A DNA stretch of 64,000 bases from assembly GCF_029837695.1 (NCBI RefSeq), contig NZ_JAOEEA010000003.1, positions 124,001 through 188,000 on the forward strand, given 5' to 3'. The notes beneath the pieces are model-generated. The model saw only the letters and a list, made by a program, of their open reading frames with translations, was not told the DNA's origin and did no database searches. Position numbers and translations under genes: made by a program. This document shows, piece by piece, positions 33,789-43,018 of this stretch (position 1 is the first letter of the stretch; the number at the start of each line of letters is the position of its first letter). This stretch comes from Pseudomonas sp. GD04019. Lineage in GTDB: Bacteria; Pseudomonadota; Gammaproteobacteria; Pseudomonadales; Pseudomonadaceae.

Positions 33789-35153
33789 ATGACACGACTC
33801 GCCCGCCGCTGCGCCGGCCTGCTCCTCAGCGCGTTCTGCATGCCCCTGGCGACCATCGCCGCCGAACCCCAAGCGACCCACGAATTCCAGCTGGACAACG
33901 GCCTCAAGGTCATCGTCCGCGAGGATCACCGCGCCCCCGTGGTGGTCTCCCAGCTCTGGTACAAGGTCGGCTCCAGTTACGAGACACCGGGCCAGACCGG
34001 CCTGTCCCATGCCCTCGAACACATGATGTTCAAGGGCAGCCGCAAGCTCGGCCCCGGCGAGGCCTCGCGCATCCTGCGCGACCTCGGCGCCGAGGAAAAC
34101 GCCTTCACCAGCGACGACTACACCGCCTACTACCAGGTGCTGTCGCGCGACCGCCTGGACGTGGCCTTCGAACTGGAGGCCGACCGCCTGGCCAGCCTCA
34201 AGCTGCCGGCCGACGAGTTCACCCGCGAGATCGAGGTGATCAAGGAGGAGCGCCGCCTGCGCACCGACGACAAGCCGACCTCGCTGGCCTACGAGCGCTT
34301 CAAGGCCATGGCCTACCCCGCCAGCGGCTACCACACCCCCACCATCGGTTGGATGGCCGACCTCGACCGCATGACCGTCGAGGAGCTGCGCGCCTGGTAC
34401 CAGGCCTGGTACGCGCCGAACAACGCCACCCTGGTGGTGGTTGGCGACGTGACCAAGGACGAGGTTCAGGGCCTGGCCCAGCACTACTTCGGCGCCATCC
34501 CGCGGCGTGACGTACCGCCGGCCAAGGCCCCGCGCGAGTTGAGCGAACCGGGCGAGCGACGCATCAAGCTGCACGTGAAGACCCAGCTGCCGAGCCTGTT
34601 GATGGGCTTCAACGTGCCCGGCATCGCCACCAGCGCCGATGCACGCGAAGTCCATGCGCTGCGCCTGCTTTCCGCCCTGCTCGACGGTGGTTATAGCGCG
34701 CGTCTGCCGTCGCGCCTGGAGCGCGGCCAGGAGCTGGTGTCCGGCGCCTCCGCCTGGTATGACGCCTTCCCCCGCGGCGACAGCCTGTTCATGCTCTCCG
34801 CCACGCCCAATGTGCACAAAGGCGTCACGCTGGAGCAGACCGAGGCCGGCCTGTGGGCCCAGCTCGACGACCTCAAGCAGACTCCACCCAGCGCCGAGGA
34901 ACTGGCCCGGGTCCGCGCCCAGGTGATCGCCGGCCTGGTCTACGAGCGCGACTCGATCACCAGCCAGGCCACCACCATCGGCCAGCTGGAAACCGTCGGC
35001 CTGTCCTGGACGCTGATGGATAAAGATCTCGCCGCCCTCGAAGCAGTGACCCCGGCCGATATCCAGAAGGCCGCACGCACCTACTTCACCCACTCGCGCC
35101 TGTCGGTCGCCCACATCCTGCCCGAGAAAGCCGCAGAAGGAGCCCAGCCATGA
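33789..35153 (+). CDS. M16 family zinc metallopeptidase, catalytic member
   Basis: 454 aa from ATG 33789; the much longer open frame upstream is antisense to ftsY and is rejected. A signal peptide (about 1-24, CMPLATIAA) precedes QLDNGLKVIVREDHRAPVV. The inverted zinc motif HxxEH is present in GLSHALEHMMFKG, with the distal Glu in EVIKEERRLR. It should be a periplasmic (or membrane-associated) peptidase acting on peptides. It overlaps the next gene by 4 bp (ATGA); the two form a catalytic/non-catalytic pair typical of bacterial M16B enzymes. Confidence 0.92.
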   Translation: MTRLARRCAGLLLSAFCMPLATIAAEPQATHEFQLDNGLKVIVREDHRAPVVVSQLWYKVGSSYETPGQTGLSHALEHMMFKGSRKLGPGEASRILRDLGAEENAFTSDDYTAYYQVLSRDRLDVAFELEADRLASLKLPADEFTREIEVIKEERRLRTDDKPTSLAYERFKAMAYPASGYHTPTIGWMADLDRMTVEELRAWYQAWYAPNNATLVVVGDVTKDEVQGLAQHYFGAIPRRDVPPAKAPRELSEPGERRIKLHVKTQLPSLLMGFNVPGIATSADAREVHALRLLSALLDGGYSARLPSRLERGQELVSGASAWYDAFPRGDSLFMLSATPNVHKGVTLEQTEAGLWAQLDDLKQTPPSAEELARVRAQVIAGLVYERDSITSQATTIGQLETVGLSWTLMDKDLAALEAVTPADIQKAARTYFTHSRLSVAHILPEKAAEGAQP

Positions 35154-36634
35154 GCGAGCGCAACGGCATGCGTTACGGCCTGCTCGGCCTCGGCCTGATC
35201 CTGCTGATCGGCCTGCTCACCTATATCGCCAGCCGCAGCGCCCAGGCACCAACGCTGGCGGAAGCGCCCGCGCCATCCACCGGCCTGGAATCGCTGAAAG
35301 CCCTGGAAGGCAAGGCACCGAGCAAGCGCACCCTGGACATCCAGCAATGGCAGACTGCCGAGGGCGCCAAGGTGCTGTTCGTCGAGGCGCGCCAGCTGCC
35401 GATGTTCGACCTGCGCCTGACCTTCGCCGCTGGCAGCAGCCATGACGACGGCGTGCCCGGCCTGGCCGCCCTGACCAACGCCATGCTCAACGAGGGCGTG
35501 CCCGGCAAGGACGTCACCGCCATCGCCGAAGGCTTCGAGAGCCTGGGTGCCGAGTTCGGCAACGGCGCCTACCGCGACATGGCCATCGCCAGCCTACGCA
35601 GCCTCAGCGCCGCCGAGCAGCGCGAGCCGGCCCTGGCCCTGTTCGACCAGGTCATCGGTCAGCCGACCTTCCCGCAGGACGCCCTGGCGCGGATCAAGAA
35701 CCAGCTGCTGGCCGGCTTCGAGTACCAGAAGCAGAACCCCGGCAAGCTGGCTGGCCTGCAGCTGTTCGAGCGCCTGTACGGCACGCACCCCTACGCCCAC
35801 CCGAGCGAAGGTAGCGAGGAGTCGATCCCCGGTATCTCGGTGGCGCAGCTGCAGGCCTTCCACCAGAAGGCCTACGCCGCCGGCAACGTGGTGATCGCCC
35901 TGGTCGGCGACCTCTCCCGCGCCGAGGCCGAGGCCATCGCGAGCAAGGTCTCCGCCTCCCTGCCCAAGGGCCCGGCGCTGCCACGCATCGCCCAGCCCGA
36001 GGAGCCCAAGGCCGGCCCCAGCCATATCGAGTTCCCGTCCAACCAGACCCACCTGATGCTGGCTCAGCTCGGCGTCGACCGCCGCGAACCGGACTACGCC
36101 GCGCTGATGCTGGGCAACCAGATCCTCGGTGGCGGCGGCTTCGGCACTCGCCTGATGGAAGAAGTGCGCGAGAAACGCGGCCTGACCTACGGCATCTACT
36201 CCGGTTTCAGCGCCATGCAGGCCCGTGGCCCGTTCATGATCAACCTGCAGACCCGCGCCGAGCTGAGCGAGGGTACCCTCAAGCTGGTACAGGATATCCT
36301 CACCGACTACCTGGCCAACGGCCCGACCCAGAAGGAACTGGACGAAGCCAAGCGCGAGATGGTCGGCAGCTTCCCGCTGACCACCGCGAGCAACGCCGAC
36401 ATCGTCGGCCAGCTCGGCAGCATGGGCTTCTACAACCTGCCGCTGACCTACCTCGACGACTTCATGAGCGAAGTCCAAGGGCTCAGCGTGGAGCAGGTAA
36501 AGGCCGCCATGGCCAAGCACCTGGCGACCGACAAGCTGGTCATCGTCACCGCCGGCCCCACGGTCGCGCAGAAACCGCTGCCCCCACCCACCGACAAGCC
36601 CGCCGAACAACCGGCCGGCCCGCCGGAGCACTAA
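35150..36634 (+). CDS. M16 family peptidase-like protein, non-catalytic partner
   Basis: 494 aa. It is anchored by one N-terminal TM (YGLLGLGLILLIGLLTYIAS, about 9-28). The M16 fold is recognisable, but where HxxEH should stand the sequence reads DGVPGLAALTNAMLNEG, so zinc ligands and the catalytic Glu are missing. The C-terminal M16 half keeps the substrate-binding segment GGGGFGTRLMEEVREKRGLTYGIYSGF with its Arg/Tyr pair, as seen in non-catalytic subunits of M16 heterodimers. It is translationally coupled to the catalytic gene before it and shares a base with rsmD after it. Confidence 0.88.
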   Translation: MSERNGMRYGLLGLGLILLIGLLTYIASRSAQAPTLAEAPAPSTGLESLKALEGKAPSKRTLDIQQWQTAEGAKVLFVEARQLPMFDLRLTFAAGSSHDDGVPGLAALTNAMLNEGVPGKDVTAIAEGFESLGAEFGNGAYRDMAIASLRSLSAAEQREPALALFDQVIGQPTFPQDALARIKNQLLAGFEYQKQNPGKLAGLQLFERLYGTHPYAHPSEGSEESIPGISVAQLQAFHQKAYAAGNVVIALVGDLSRAEAEAIASKVSASLPKGPALPRIAQPEEPKAGPSHIEFPSNQTHLMLAQLGVDRREPDYAALMLGNQILGGGGFGTRLMEEVREKRGLTYGIYSGFSAMQARGPFMINLQTRAELSEGTLKLVQDILTDYLANGPTQKELDEAKREMVGSFPLTTASNADIVGQLGSMGFYNLPLTYLDDFMSEVQGLSVEQVKAAMAKHLATDKLVIVTAGPTVAQKPLPPPTDKPAEQPAGPPEH

Positions 36635-37227
36635 TGCGCAAGTCCCCAGGCAACAAACCCGCAGACCACAACGGTAGCGGCCAGCTGCGCATCATCGCCG
36701 GCGAGTGGCGCAGCCGCCAGTTCAGCTTCCCGATGGCCCACGGCCTGCGCCCGACGCCCAACCGCGTGCGCGAGACGCTGTTCAACTGGCTGGCGCCCTA
36801 CGTCGAGGGCGCCCATGTACTGGACTGCTTCACCGGCAGCGGCGCGCTGTTCCTCGAAGCCCTGTCGCGCGGCGCCAGCAGCGCGCTGGCCCTGGACAGC
36901 AACAGCAGCGCCATCGCCAGCCTGCGGCAGATCCTCACCACGCTGAAATGCAGCAATGGCCAGTTGCTGCAGACCAATGCCCTGCAGTACCTGGAAAGCC
37001 AGACGCCCACCCCCTACGACCTGGTGTTCCTCGACCCGCCGTTCGGCCAGGACCTGCTGGCACCGGCCTGCGCACTGCTGGAAGAAAAGGGCTGGCTGGC
37101 CAAGGACGCCTGGATCTACACCGAAAGCGAAACCGCCCCCTCGACCCTGGCCATGCCCGGCAACTGGCGCCTGCACCGCGAGCAGAAGGCCGGGCAGGTG
37201 TATTACGCGCTGTGGGCGCGGGGCTGA
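36634..37227 (+). CDS. rsmD: 16S rRNA (guanine966-N2)-methyltransferase RsmD
   Basis: 197 aa. LRIIAGEWRSRQFSFP, then GLRPTPNRVRETLFNWLAPYVEGAHVLDCFTGSGALFLEALSRGA (motif I and the RsmD opening) and the N6/N2-methyltransferase catalytic motif in LVFLDPPFGQDLL (DPPF). It methylates G966 of 16S rRNA during 30S assembly. ATG overlaps the preceding stop (TAATG), so it is co-transcribed with the M16 pair, an order conserved in Pseudomonas. Confidence 0.95.
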   Translation: MRKSPGNKPADHNGSGQLRIIAGEWRSRQFSFPMAHGLRPTPNRVRETLFNWLAPYVEGAHVLDCFTGSGALFLEALSRGASSALALDSNSSAIASLRQILTTLKCSNGQLLQTNALQYLESQTPTPYDLVFLDPPFGQDLLAPACALLEEKGWLAKDAWIYTESETAPSTLAMPGNWRLHREQKAGQVYYALWARG

Positions 37228-37228
37228 A

Positions 37229-37468
37229 ATGCCCCGGCAGCCTTCGTCGCTGAAGGATTTCATCCAGGCCAACCTGCCCTACCTGCTGCTGATCGGCATC
37301 GCCTTGCCACTGCTGCTGACGGAACAGCAAATCGGCCTGGACTTCGCCAGCCGTATCAATGTGCGAGAAAGACCGGGGCTGCTGCTTGATCTGACCACCC
37401 AGCGCGCCATAGCCCTGGCGGCACTGGCCTTCGCCACGCACCGAATCTGGCTTGGTCGGCGCCGGTAG
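37229..37468 (+). CDS. small inner-membrane hypothetical protein
   Basis: 79 aa, ATG two bases after the rsmD stop, so coupled. One hydrophobic helix at about 17-33 (LPYLLLIGIALPLLL) and a second at about 57-72 (AIALAALAFATHRIWL), with a basic end GRRR. No family recognised. PAO1 has a small hypothetical gene at the same place (PA0369, from memory), which supports it as real. Confidence 0.6.
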   Translation: MPRQPSSLKDFIQANLPYLLLIGIALPLLLTEQQIGLDFASRINVRERPGLLLDLTTQRAIALAALAFATHRIWLGRRR

Positions 37469-37605
37469 ATCAGCAAAGGACATACCCCAGCGGCTTCTGC
37501 CGTGACAAGCAGCGCAACCGACATCTCACATTCGCTCGGCGGATGATGCTTCCATCCTGCAACGAGACTCTCTAGCCTGGCGCTTTGCCCGCTATCCTTG
37601 CCTGC

Positions 37606-38589
37606 ATGACTCCCAATTTCGAATCCGCCTGGTGGCTGCCCAGCCCACATCTGCAGACCCTGTTCGGCTCGCTGTGCCGCACTCCGCCGCAACTGCAGCG
37701 TCAGCGCGAGCGGCTGTGGCTGGAGGATGGCGACTTCCTCGACCTGGATTGGCATGGCCCGCATGAAGCCACGGCGCCGCTGGTGCTGGTGCTGCACGGG
37801 CTGACCGGCTCCTCCAGCTCGCACTATGTGCTCGGTCTGCAACAGCAATTGGCGGCCCAGGGCTGGGCCAGTGTGGCGTTGAACTGGCGTGGCTGCTCCG
37901 GCGAGCCCAACCTGCTGCCGCGCGGTTACCACTCCGGAGTCAGCGAGGATGTGGTCAGCGTGGTGCGTCATCTGCAGGCCAAGCGGCCACTGGCGCCGCT
38001 ATATGCCGTGGGTTATTCGCTGGGCGGCAACGTGCTGCTCAAGTATCTCGGCGAGTCGGGAGAGGACTCCGGCCTGCAGGGCGCGGTAGCGGTGTCGGTG
38101 CCGTTTCGCCTGGACCACTGCGCCGAGCGCATCGACCGGGGCTTTTCCAAGGTCTACCAGGCGCACTTCATGCGCGAACTGGTGGCCTATGTGCGGGACA
38201 AGCAGCAGCGCTTCACCGACGAAGGTCATCACGAACGCCTGGCCGCCTTGCAGCAACTCGGCCCGCTGGAGGGCATGCGCACCTTCTGGGACTTCGACGG
38301 CCGCTTCACCGCACCGCTGCACGGTTACGCCGACGCGGACGACTACTACCGCCGCGCGTCCAGCCGCTACTACCTGGAGCGGATCCGCACGCGCACGCTG
38401 ATCATCCAGTCCAGCGACGACCCCTTCGTCTTCCCCCACAGCGTGCCCCAGGCCCAGGAGCTGTCGCGCAGCACCCACCTGGAGCTGCACGGGCGTGGCG
38501 GCCACGTCGGCTTTATCGGCGGCTCGCTGAGGCATCCTGATTTCTATCTGGAGCGGCGCATTCCCGCCTGGCTGAGCGCGGGACGCTAG
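37606..38589 (+). CDS. YheT-like alpha/beta hydrolase
   Basis: 327 aa from ATG 37606 (MTPNFESAWWLPSPHLQTLF). YheT/ABHD1-3-like family: the SPHLQTLFGSL opening, LVLHGLTGSSSSHYVLGL with the oxyanion HG, nucleophile Ser138 in AVGYSLGGNVLLKYLGE, catalytic Asp in IIQSSDDPFVFP, and His in GRGGHVGFIGG. It is a cytosolic esterase of unknown natural substrate. Its stop overlaps the convergent TetR gene stop by 4 bp. Confidence 0.9.
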   Translation: MTPNFESAWWLPSPHLQTLFGSLCRTPPQLQRQRERLWLEDGDFLDLDWHGPHEATAPLVLVLHGLTGSSSSHYVLGLQQQLAAQGWASVALNWRGCSGEPNLLPRGYHSGVSEDVVSVVRHLQAKRPLAPLYAVGYSLGGNVLLKYLGESGEDSGLQGAVAVSVPFRLDHCAERIDRGFSKVYQAHFMRELVAYVRDKQQRFTDEGHHERLAALQQLGPLEGMRTFWDFDGRFTAPLHGYADADDYYRRASSRYYLERIRTRTLIIQSSDDPFVFPHSVPQAQELSRSTHLELHGRGGHVGFIGGSLRHPDFYLERRIPAWLSAGR

Positions 38590-39248
38590 CCGACCACATC
38601 CGCCATCGGCACATGCAGGCGGCCCAGCAGCGCCTGTACCGCCGCACGCGCCGAATCGGTGACGTAGCCGCTCTCCAGCGCCAAGATCTGGTACACGCCA
38701 CGGCGCATCAGCTCCTCGCTGAGATCGCCGGGGTTGCTGCGAATGGTGCAGAGGAAGCGCACCCAGGAGGTGAGGATGATCCAGCTGTTGAGGGTCAGTG
38801 CCTCGATCTGCTGGGCATCCATGGCAAGCACGTCGGCGGTGACGAAGCCGTGATAGATCTCGGTGGCCGCCTGCAGGCAGCGGTGGGCGAAGGCCCGGTA
38901 GCGCTCGGCCAGCTCCGGGTCGCTTTCCAGCAGGTGCTCGAGGTCGCGGTGCAGGAAGCGGTAATGCCACATGGCCGCCAGCAGCGCTTCCAGATAGAAG
39001 GTCTTGTCCGCCACTGTCAGGGCACGGCCCTCGGGCAGACGCAGGAATACCGCGACCCGGCTCTCATACTCGGCGAACAGCTCGGCGATGATCGCCTGCT
39101 TGTTGCGGAAGTGGTAGTACAGGTTGCCCGGCGACATGCCCAGGTGCGCTGCGATGTGGTTGGTGGTGACGCTGCGCTCGCCCTGGGCATTGAACAGCTC
39201 CAGGCTGGCTTCGACGATGCGTTCGCGGGTCTTGTTCTTCGGGGCCAT
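38586..39248 (-). CDS. TetR-family transcriptional regulator
   Basis: 220 aa from ATG 39248 (MAPKNKTRERIVEASLELF). HTH TTNHIAAHLGMSPGNLYYHFRNKQAIIAEL (about 25-54) is a classic TetR DNA-binding domain; the remaining 160 residues are a ligand-binding domain of the larger type with YRFLHRDLEHLLESDPEL. It is divergent from the aldehyde dehydrogenase gene, with a 20-bp palindrome between the -35 and -10 of that gene, so it most likely represses the dehydrogenase operon and itself. Ligand unknown; an aldehyde or fatty-acid-like compound is a guess from the regulated genes. Confidence 0.9.
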   Translation of the reverse strand: MAPKNKTRERIVEASLELFNAQGERSVTTNHIAAHLGMSPGNLYYHFRNKQAIIAELFAEYESRVAVFLRLPEGRALTVADKTFYLEALLAAMWHYRFLHRDLEHLLESDPELAERYRAFAHRCLQAATEIYHGFVTADVLAMDAQQIEALTLNSWIILTSWVRFLCTIRSNPGDLSEELMRRGVYQILALESGYVTDSARAAVQALLGRLHVPMADVVG

Positions 39249-39320
39249 GGTTCGGCTCGCGCGGAAAAGGGGATAAAAGTACAGGGAAGTGCTCGATCTG
39301 ACGACCGGCGCAGTCCTCGA

Positions 39321-39350
39321 TTGACAGTTTAGAGCATTTACTCTAAAAAT
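39321..39350 (+). promoter_or_regulatory. promoter with embedded TetR-type operator for the dehydrogenase operon
   Basis: TTGACA (39321-39326), 17 bp, TAAAAA (39344-39349). The palindrome TTTAGAG-CATTTA-CTCTAAA (39328-39347) occupies the spacer and the -10, so binding would block RNA polymerase. Perfect 7-bp arms; likely the target of the divergent TetR protein. Confidence 0.75.
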
Positions 39351-39392
39351 CACCCTCATCTACTCCGCCGCTCCCACAGAGGACGCTCCGCC

Positions 39393-40823
39393 ATGGTCGC
39401 CGACGTTGCCTATCTCCAACAAAACCAACAACAGATCGACGCCCTAGAGCCGCTGCTGGCCGCCCAGCGTGCCGCTTATCGCGCCAATCCAATGCCCTCG
39501 GCCGAACAACGCCGCGCCTGGCTCAAGGCCCTGCGCGAGCTGATCCTCGGCGAGAAGCAGGCTCTGATCGATGCGGTGTCCAGCGACTTCAGCAATCGCG
39601 CCGCCAGCGAGACTCTGCTGGCGGAGATCATGCCCAGCCTGCACGGCATCGACTACGCCAGCAAACGCCTGGGCAAGTGGATGAAGCCATCGCGCCGCCA
39701 TGTCGGCGTGGCCTTCCAGCCCGCCTCGGCGCGCGTGGTGTACCAGCCGCTGGGCGTGGTCGGCGTGATCGTGCCGTGGAACTACCCGCTGTACCTGGCC
39801 TTCGGCCCGCTGATCGGCGCACTCGCTGCCGGCAACCGGGTGATGATCAAGATGAGCGAATCGACTCCGGCCACCTCGCAGCTGGTCAAGGACCTGCTGG
39901 CCAAGGTCTTCCCCGAAGACCAGGTCGCCGTGGTGCTGGGTGAGGCCGAGGTCGGCCAGGCCTTCTCCAAGCTGCCGTTCGATCACCTGCTGTTCACCGG
40001 CGCCACCAGCATCGGCAAGCATGTGATGCGCGCCGCCGCCGAAAACCTGGTGCCGGTGACCCTGGAGCTGGGCGGCAAGTCGCCGGCCATCGTCTCCGCC
40101 GATGTACCGCTGGAAGACGCCGCCGAGCGCATCGCCTTCGGCAAGACCATGAACGCCGGGCAGACCTGCGTGGCGCCGGACTATGTGCTGGTGCCGCAGG
40201 AGCGCGTCGAGGGCTTCGTCGCCGCCTACCGCGCCGCCGTGCAGCGCTTCTATCCCAAGCTGGAAGGCAATGCCGACTACACCGCGATCATCAACGAGCG
40301 CCAGCTGAACCGCCTGAAGGGCTACATCACTGACGCCGAAAGCAAGGGCGCGCAGATCGTTCCGCTGTTACCCGCCGACCAGGGCCGGCGCATGGCCCAC
40401 AGTCTGGTGCTGAACGTGTCGGACGACATGAAGCTGATGCAGGAAGAAATCTTCGGCCCGCTGCTGCCGGTGGTGCCGTACCAGCGCCTGGACGACGCCT
40501 TCGCCTACATCGCCGACCGCCCGCGCCCGCTGGCGCTGTACTACTTCGGCTACGACAAGGCCGAGCAGCAGCGCGTGCTGACCGAGACCCACTCCGGCGG
40601 CGCCTGCCTCAACGACACCCTGCTGCACGTGGCCCAGGACGACATGCCGTTCGGCGGCATCGGCCCCTCCGGCATGGGCCACTACCACGGCCACGAGGGT
40701 TTCCTGACCTTCAGCAAGGCCAAGGGCGTCCTGATCAAGCAGCGCTTCAATGCCGCGCGCTTCATCTATCCGCCCTACGGCACGGCGATCCAGAAGCTGA
40801 TCCACAAGCTGTTTATCCGCTAA
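39393..40823 (+). CDS. aldehyde dehydrogenase (coniferyl-aldehyde-dehydrogenase-like)
   Basis: 476 aa. Catalytic Glu in VPVTLELGGKSPAIV and Cys in MNAGQTCVAPDYVLV; GVVGVIVPWNYPLYLAFGPLIGALAAGNRV binds NAD(P). The short C-terminus with a hydrophobic-basic tail (IQKLIHKLFIR) groups it with CalB/fatty-aldehyde-type dehydrogenases. It oxidises an aldehyde to the acid, probably the product of the GMC oxidoreductase encoded two genes on. First gene of the operon under the palindromic operator. Substrate not deducible. Confidence 0.88.
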   Translation: MVADVAYLQQNQQQIDALEPLLAAQRAAYRANPMPSAEQRRAWLKALRELILGEKQALIDAVSSDFSNRAASETLLAEIMPSLHGIDYASKRLGKWMKPSRRHVGVAFQPASARVVYQPLGVVGVIVPWNYPLYLAFGPLIGALAAGNRVMIKMSESTPATSQLVKDLLAKVFPEDQVAVVLGEAEVGQAFSKLPFDHLLFTGATSIGKHVMRAAAENLVPVTLELGGKSPAIVSADVPLEDAAERIAFGKTMNAGQTCVAPDYVLVPQERVEGFVAAYRAAVQRFYPKLEGNADYTAIINERQLNRLKGYITDAESKGAQIVPLLPADQGRRMAHSLVLNVSDDMKLMQEEIFGPLLPVVPYQRLDDAFAYIADRPRPLALYYFGYDKAEQQRVLTETHSGGACLNDTLLHVAQDDMPFGGIGPSGMGHYHGHEGFLTFSKAKGVLIKQRFNAARFIYPPYGTAIQKLIHKLFIR

Positions 40824-40832
40824 GGGGCGCAG

Positions 40833-41378
40833 ATGAGCGACATATCCAACGCCGCGCCGCAGCTGTCGCGCCGCGGCCTGCTCAAGGTCGGCCTGCTGGG
40901 CGGTGCCTTCCTGGCCACCGCCGGGGTCACCGCCAGCCTCAGCGGCTGCTCGGCCAGCGGCCCGGCCGCCGGCTACGCCGCCCTGCGCGGCAGCGATCTG
41001 CCGAGCCTGCGGGCGATCATCCCGGTAGTGCTCGATGGCGCGGTGAGCGCCGACGCCATGCAGGCGGCAGTGGACGCTACCCTGCAGGGCATCGACCACA
41101 ACCTCAACTACCTATCGCCCGAACTGCTCAAGCTCACCCAGCAGCTGTTCGACGTGCTGGCCATGGCCGTCACCCGCGGCCCGCTGAGCGGCATCTGGGG
41201 TAGCTGGGAAAACGCCTCCAAAGCCGATATCCAGCAGTTCCTCAACCGCTGGGAGCACAGCTCGCTGGACCTGCTGCGCATGGGCCACGCCTCGCTGCTG
41301 CAGCTGGTGCTGATGGCCTGGTATGCCCGGCCACAGTCGTGGGCCCATTGCGGCTACCCAGGACCACCCCAGTTCTGA
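40833..41378 (+). CDS. Tat-exported lipoprotein-like small subunit of the GMC oxidoreductase
   Basis: 181 aa. A twin-arginine signal (LSRRGLLKVGLLGGAFLAT) ends in a lipobox-like LSGCS at about 36. The mature part is helical (LPSLRAIIPVVLDGAVSADA, then LLRMGHASLLQLVLMAWY) and resembles gluconate-2-dehydrogenase subunit 3-type small subunits that carry a flavoprotein partner across the membrane. Encoded 9 bp after the dehydrogenase and 45 bp before the GMC gene, so partner export by piggy-back is likely (inference). Confidence 0.75.
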   Translation: MSDISNAAPQLSRRGLLKVGLLGGAFLATAGVTASLSGCSASGPAAGYAALRGSDLPSLRAIIPVVLDGAVSADAMQAAVDATLQGIDHNLNYLSPELLKLTQQLFDVLAMAVTRGPLSGIWGSWENASKADIQQFLNRWEHSSLDLLRMGHASLLQLVLMAWYARPQSWAHCGYPGPPQF

Positions 41379-41423
41379 CGTCCGCCTCGTCCCTTTGCAG
41401 AATTACAAGAAAAGAGCCTGAAC

Positions 41424-43016
41424 ATGCCTGTACCCGATATCTTCCGCGACGGCCTGGCCCGCGGCTGGACCACCTATGACGGCTCGCGCCTGGAAAAAGA
41501 CCTGCTGCTGGAGGCCGACGTGGCCATCATCGGCAGCGGCGCCGGTGGCGGCACCACGGCGGAGATTCTCAGCGCCGCCGGGCTCAAGGTACTGCTGATC
41601 GAGGAAGGCCCGCTGAAGACCAGCAGCGACTTCAAGATGCAGGAGGCAGACGCCTACCCGCAGTTGTACCAGGAAGGCATCGGGCGCATGAGCAAGGATG
41701 GCGCCATCACCATCATGCAGGGCCGCGCCGTGGGCGGCACCACCCTGGTCAACTGGACCTCCAGCTTCCGCACCCCGGAGCCGACCCTCGCCCACTGGGC
41801 CGACGCCCATGGCGTGCACGGCCACAGCGCCGCCGAGATGGCGCCCTGGTTCGAGAAGATGGAGCAGCGCCTGGGCGTCGCGCCCTGGGCCATTCCACCG
41901 AACCCAAACAACGCGGTGATCAGCGCCGGCTGCGACAAACTCGGCTACGCCTGGAAAGTCATCCCACGCAACGTGCGCGGCTGCTGGAACCTCGGTTACT
42001 GCGGCATGGGCTGCCCGGTCAACGCCAAGCAATCGATGCTGGTCACCACCATCCCGGCCGCCCTCGACAAGGGCGGCGCCCTGCTCTACCTGGCGCGCGC
42101 CGAACGGCTTCTCCATGATGGCAACCACGTCACCGGCCTGGAATGCCTGGGCATGGACGAGCGCGCGGTCGCGCCCAACGGCCGGCGCATCATGGTCAAG
42201 GCGCGCCACTACGTGCTGGCAGGCGGCGGCATCAACTCGCCGGCGCTGCTGCTGCGCTCCAATGCTCCGGACCCGCACCAGCGAGTCGGCAAGCGTACCT
42301 TCCTGCACCTGGTGAACTTCTCCGCGGCGCAGTTCGAGCAGGTCATCAACCCGTTCTACGGCGCGCCGCAGTCGGTGTATTCCGATCATTTCCAGTGGAA
42401 CGACGGCGCCACCGGGCACATGTCCTACAAGCTGGAAGTGCCGCCGCTGCAACCAGCCCTGGCCGCCACCCTGCTCGGCCGCTTCGGCGTCGACAACGCC
42501 ATGCGCATGGAGCAGCTGCCGAACACCAACGTGATGCTGGCGCTGATGCGCGACGGCTTCCACCCGGACAGCGCCGAAGGCACGGTGGAATTGCGCGGTG
42601 ACGGCACGCCGGTGCTCGACTACCGCATGACCGACTACACCTGGGACGGTCTGCGCCGGGCCTTCCACAGCATGGCCGAGATCCAGTTCGCCGCCGGCGC
42701 CAAGGCCGTGCTGCCGGTGCATGCCCAGGCCGAGTACGTGAAGAGCCTGGCCGAGGCCAAGGCGCTGATCGACCGTCTCGACCTGCGCCTGTTCCAGACG
42801 CGACTGGGCAGCGCCCATGTGATGGGCGGCTGCGCCATGGGCGAGGACGAGAAGCTGGCAGTCACCGACAGCCTGGGCCGCCACCACCAGCTGGAGAACC
42901 TGTCGATCCACGACGGCTCACTGTTCCCCACCAGCATCGGCGCCAACCCGCAGCTGTCGATCTACGGCCTCACCGCCAAGCTCTCGACCCTGCTGGCCGA
43001 GCGCCTCAAGGCCTGA
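41424..43016 (+). CDS. GMC-family FAD-dependent oxidoreductase
   Basis: 530 aa. FAD-binding motif ADVAIIGSGAGGGTTAEILSAAGLKVLLIEEG (about 31-62); the second FAD segment GRAVGGTTLVNWTSSFR; C-terminal GMC domain with SAHVMGGCAMGEDEKLAVTDS and NLSIHDGSLFPTSIGANPQLSI. A Cys-rich patch NVRGCWNLGYCGMGC (about 176-190) resembles that of membrane-linked alcohol dehydrogenases of this family. No signal of its own; the preceding Tat protein could carry it. It probably oxidises an alcohol to the aldehyde used by the dehydrogenase of the same operon. Confidence 0.88.
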   Translation: MPVPDIFRDGLARGWTTYDGSRLEKDLLLEADVAIIGSGAGGGTTAEILSAAGLKVLLIEEGPLKTSSDFKMQEADAYPQLYQEGIGRMSKDGAITIMQGRAVGGTTLVNWTSSFRTPEPTLAHWADAHGVHGHSAAEMAPWFEKMEQRLGVAPWAIPPNPNNAVISAGCDKLGYAWKVIPRNVRGCWNLGYCGMGCPVNAKQSMLVTTIPAALDKGGALLYLARAERLLHDGNHVTGLECLGMDERAVAPNGRRIMVKARHYVLAGGGINSPALLLRSNAPDPHQRVGKRTFLHLVNFSAAQFEQVINPFYGAPQSVYSDHFQWNDGATGHMSYKLEVPPLQPALAATLLGRFGVDNAMRMEQLPNTNVMLALMRDGFHPDSAEGTVELRGDGTPVLDYRMTDYTWDGLRRAFHSMAEIQFAAGAKAVLPVHAQAEYVKSLAEAKALIDRLDLRLFQTRLGSAHVMGGCAMGEDEKLAVTDSLGRHHQLENLSIHDGSLFPTSIGANPQLSIYGLTAKLSTLLAERLKA

Positions 43017-43018
43017 GC

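Noticed and set aside
32898..35153. Very long rightward open frame upstream of the M16 peptidase
   Set aside because: The first 890 bp are antisense to ftsY; the protease signal peptide begins at 33789.
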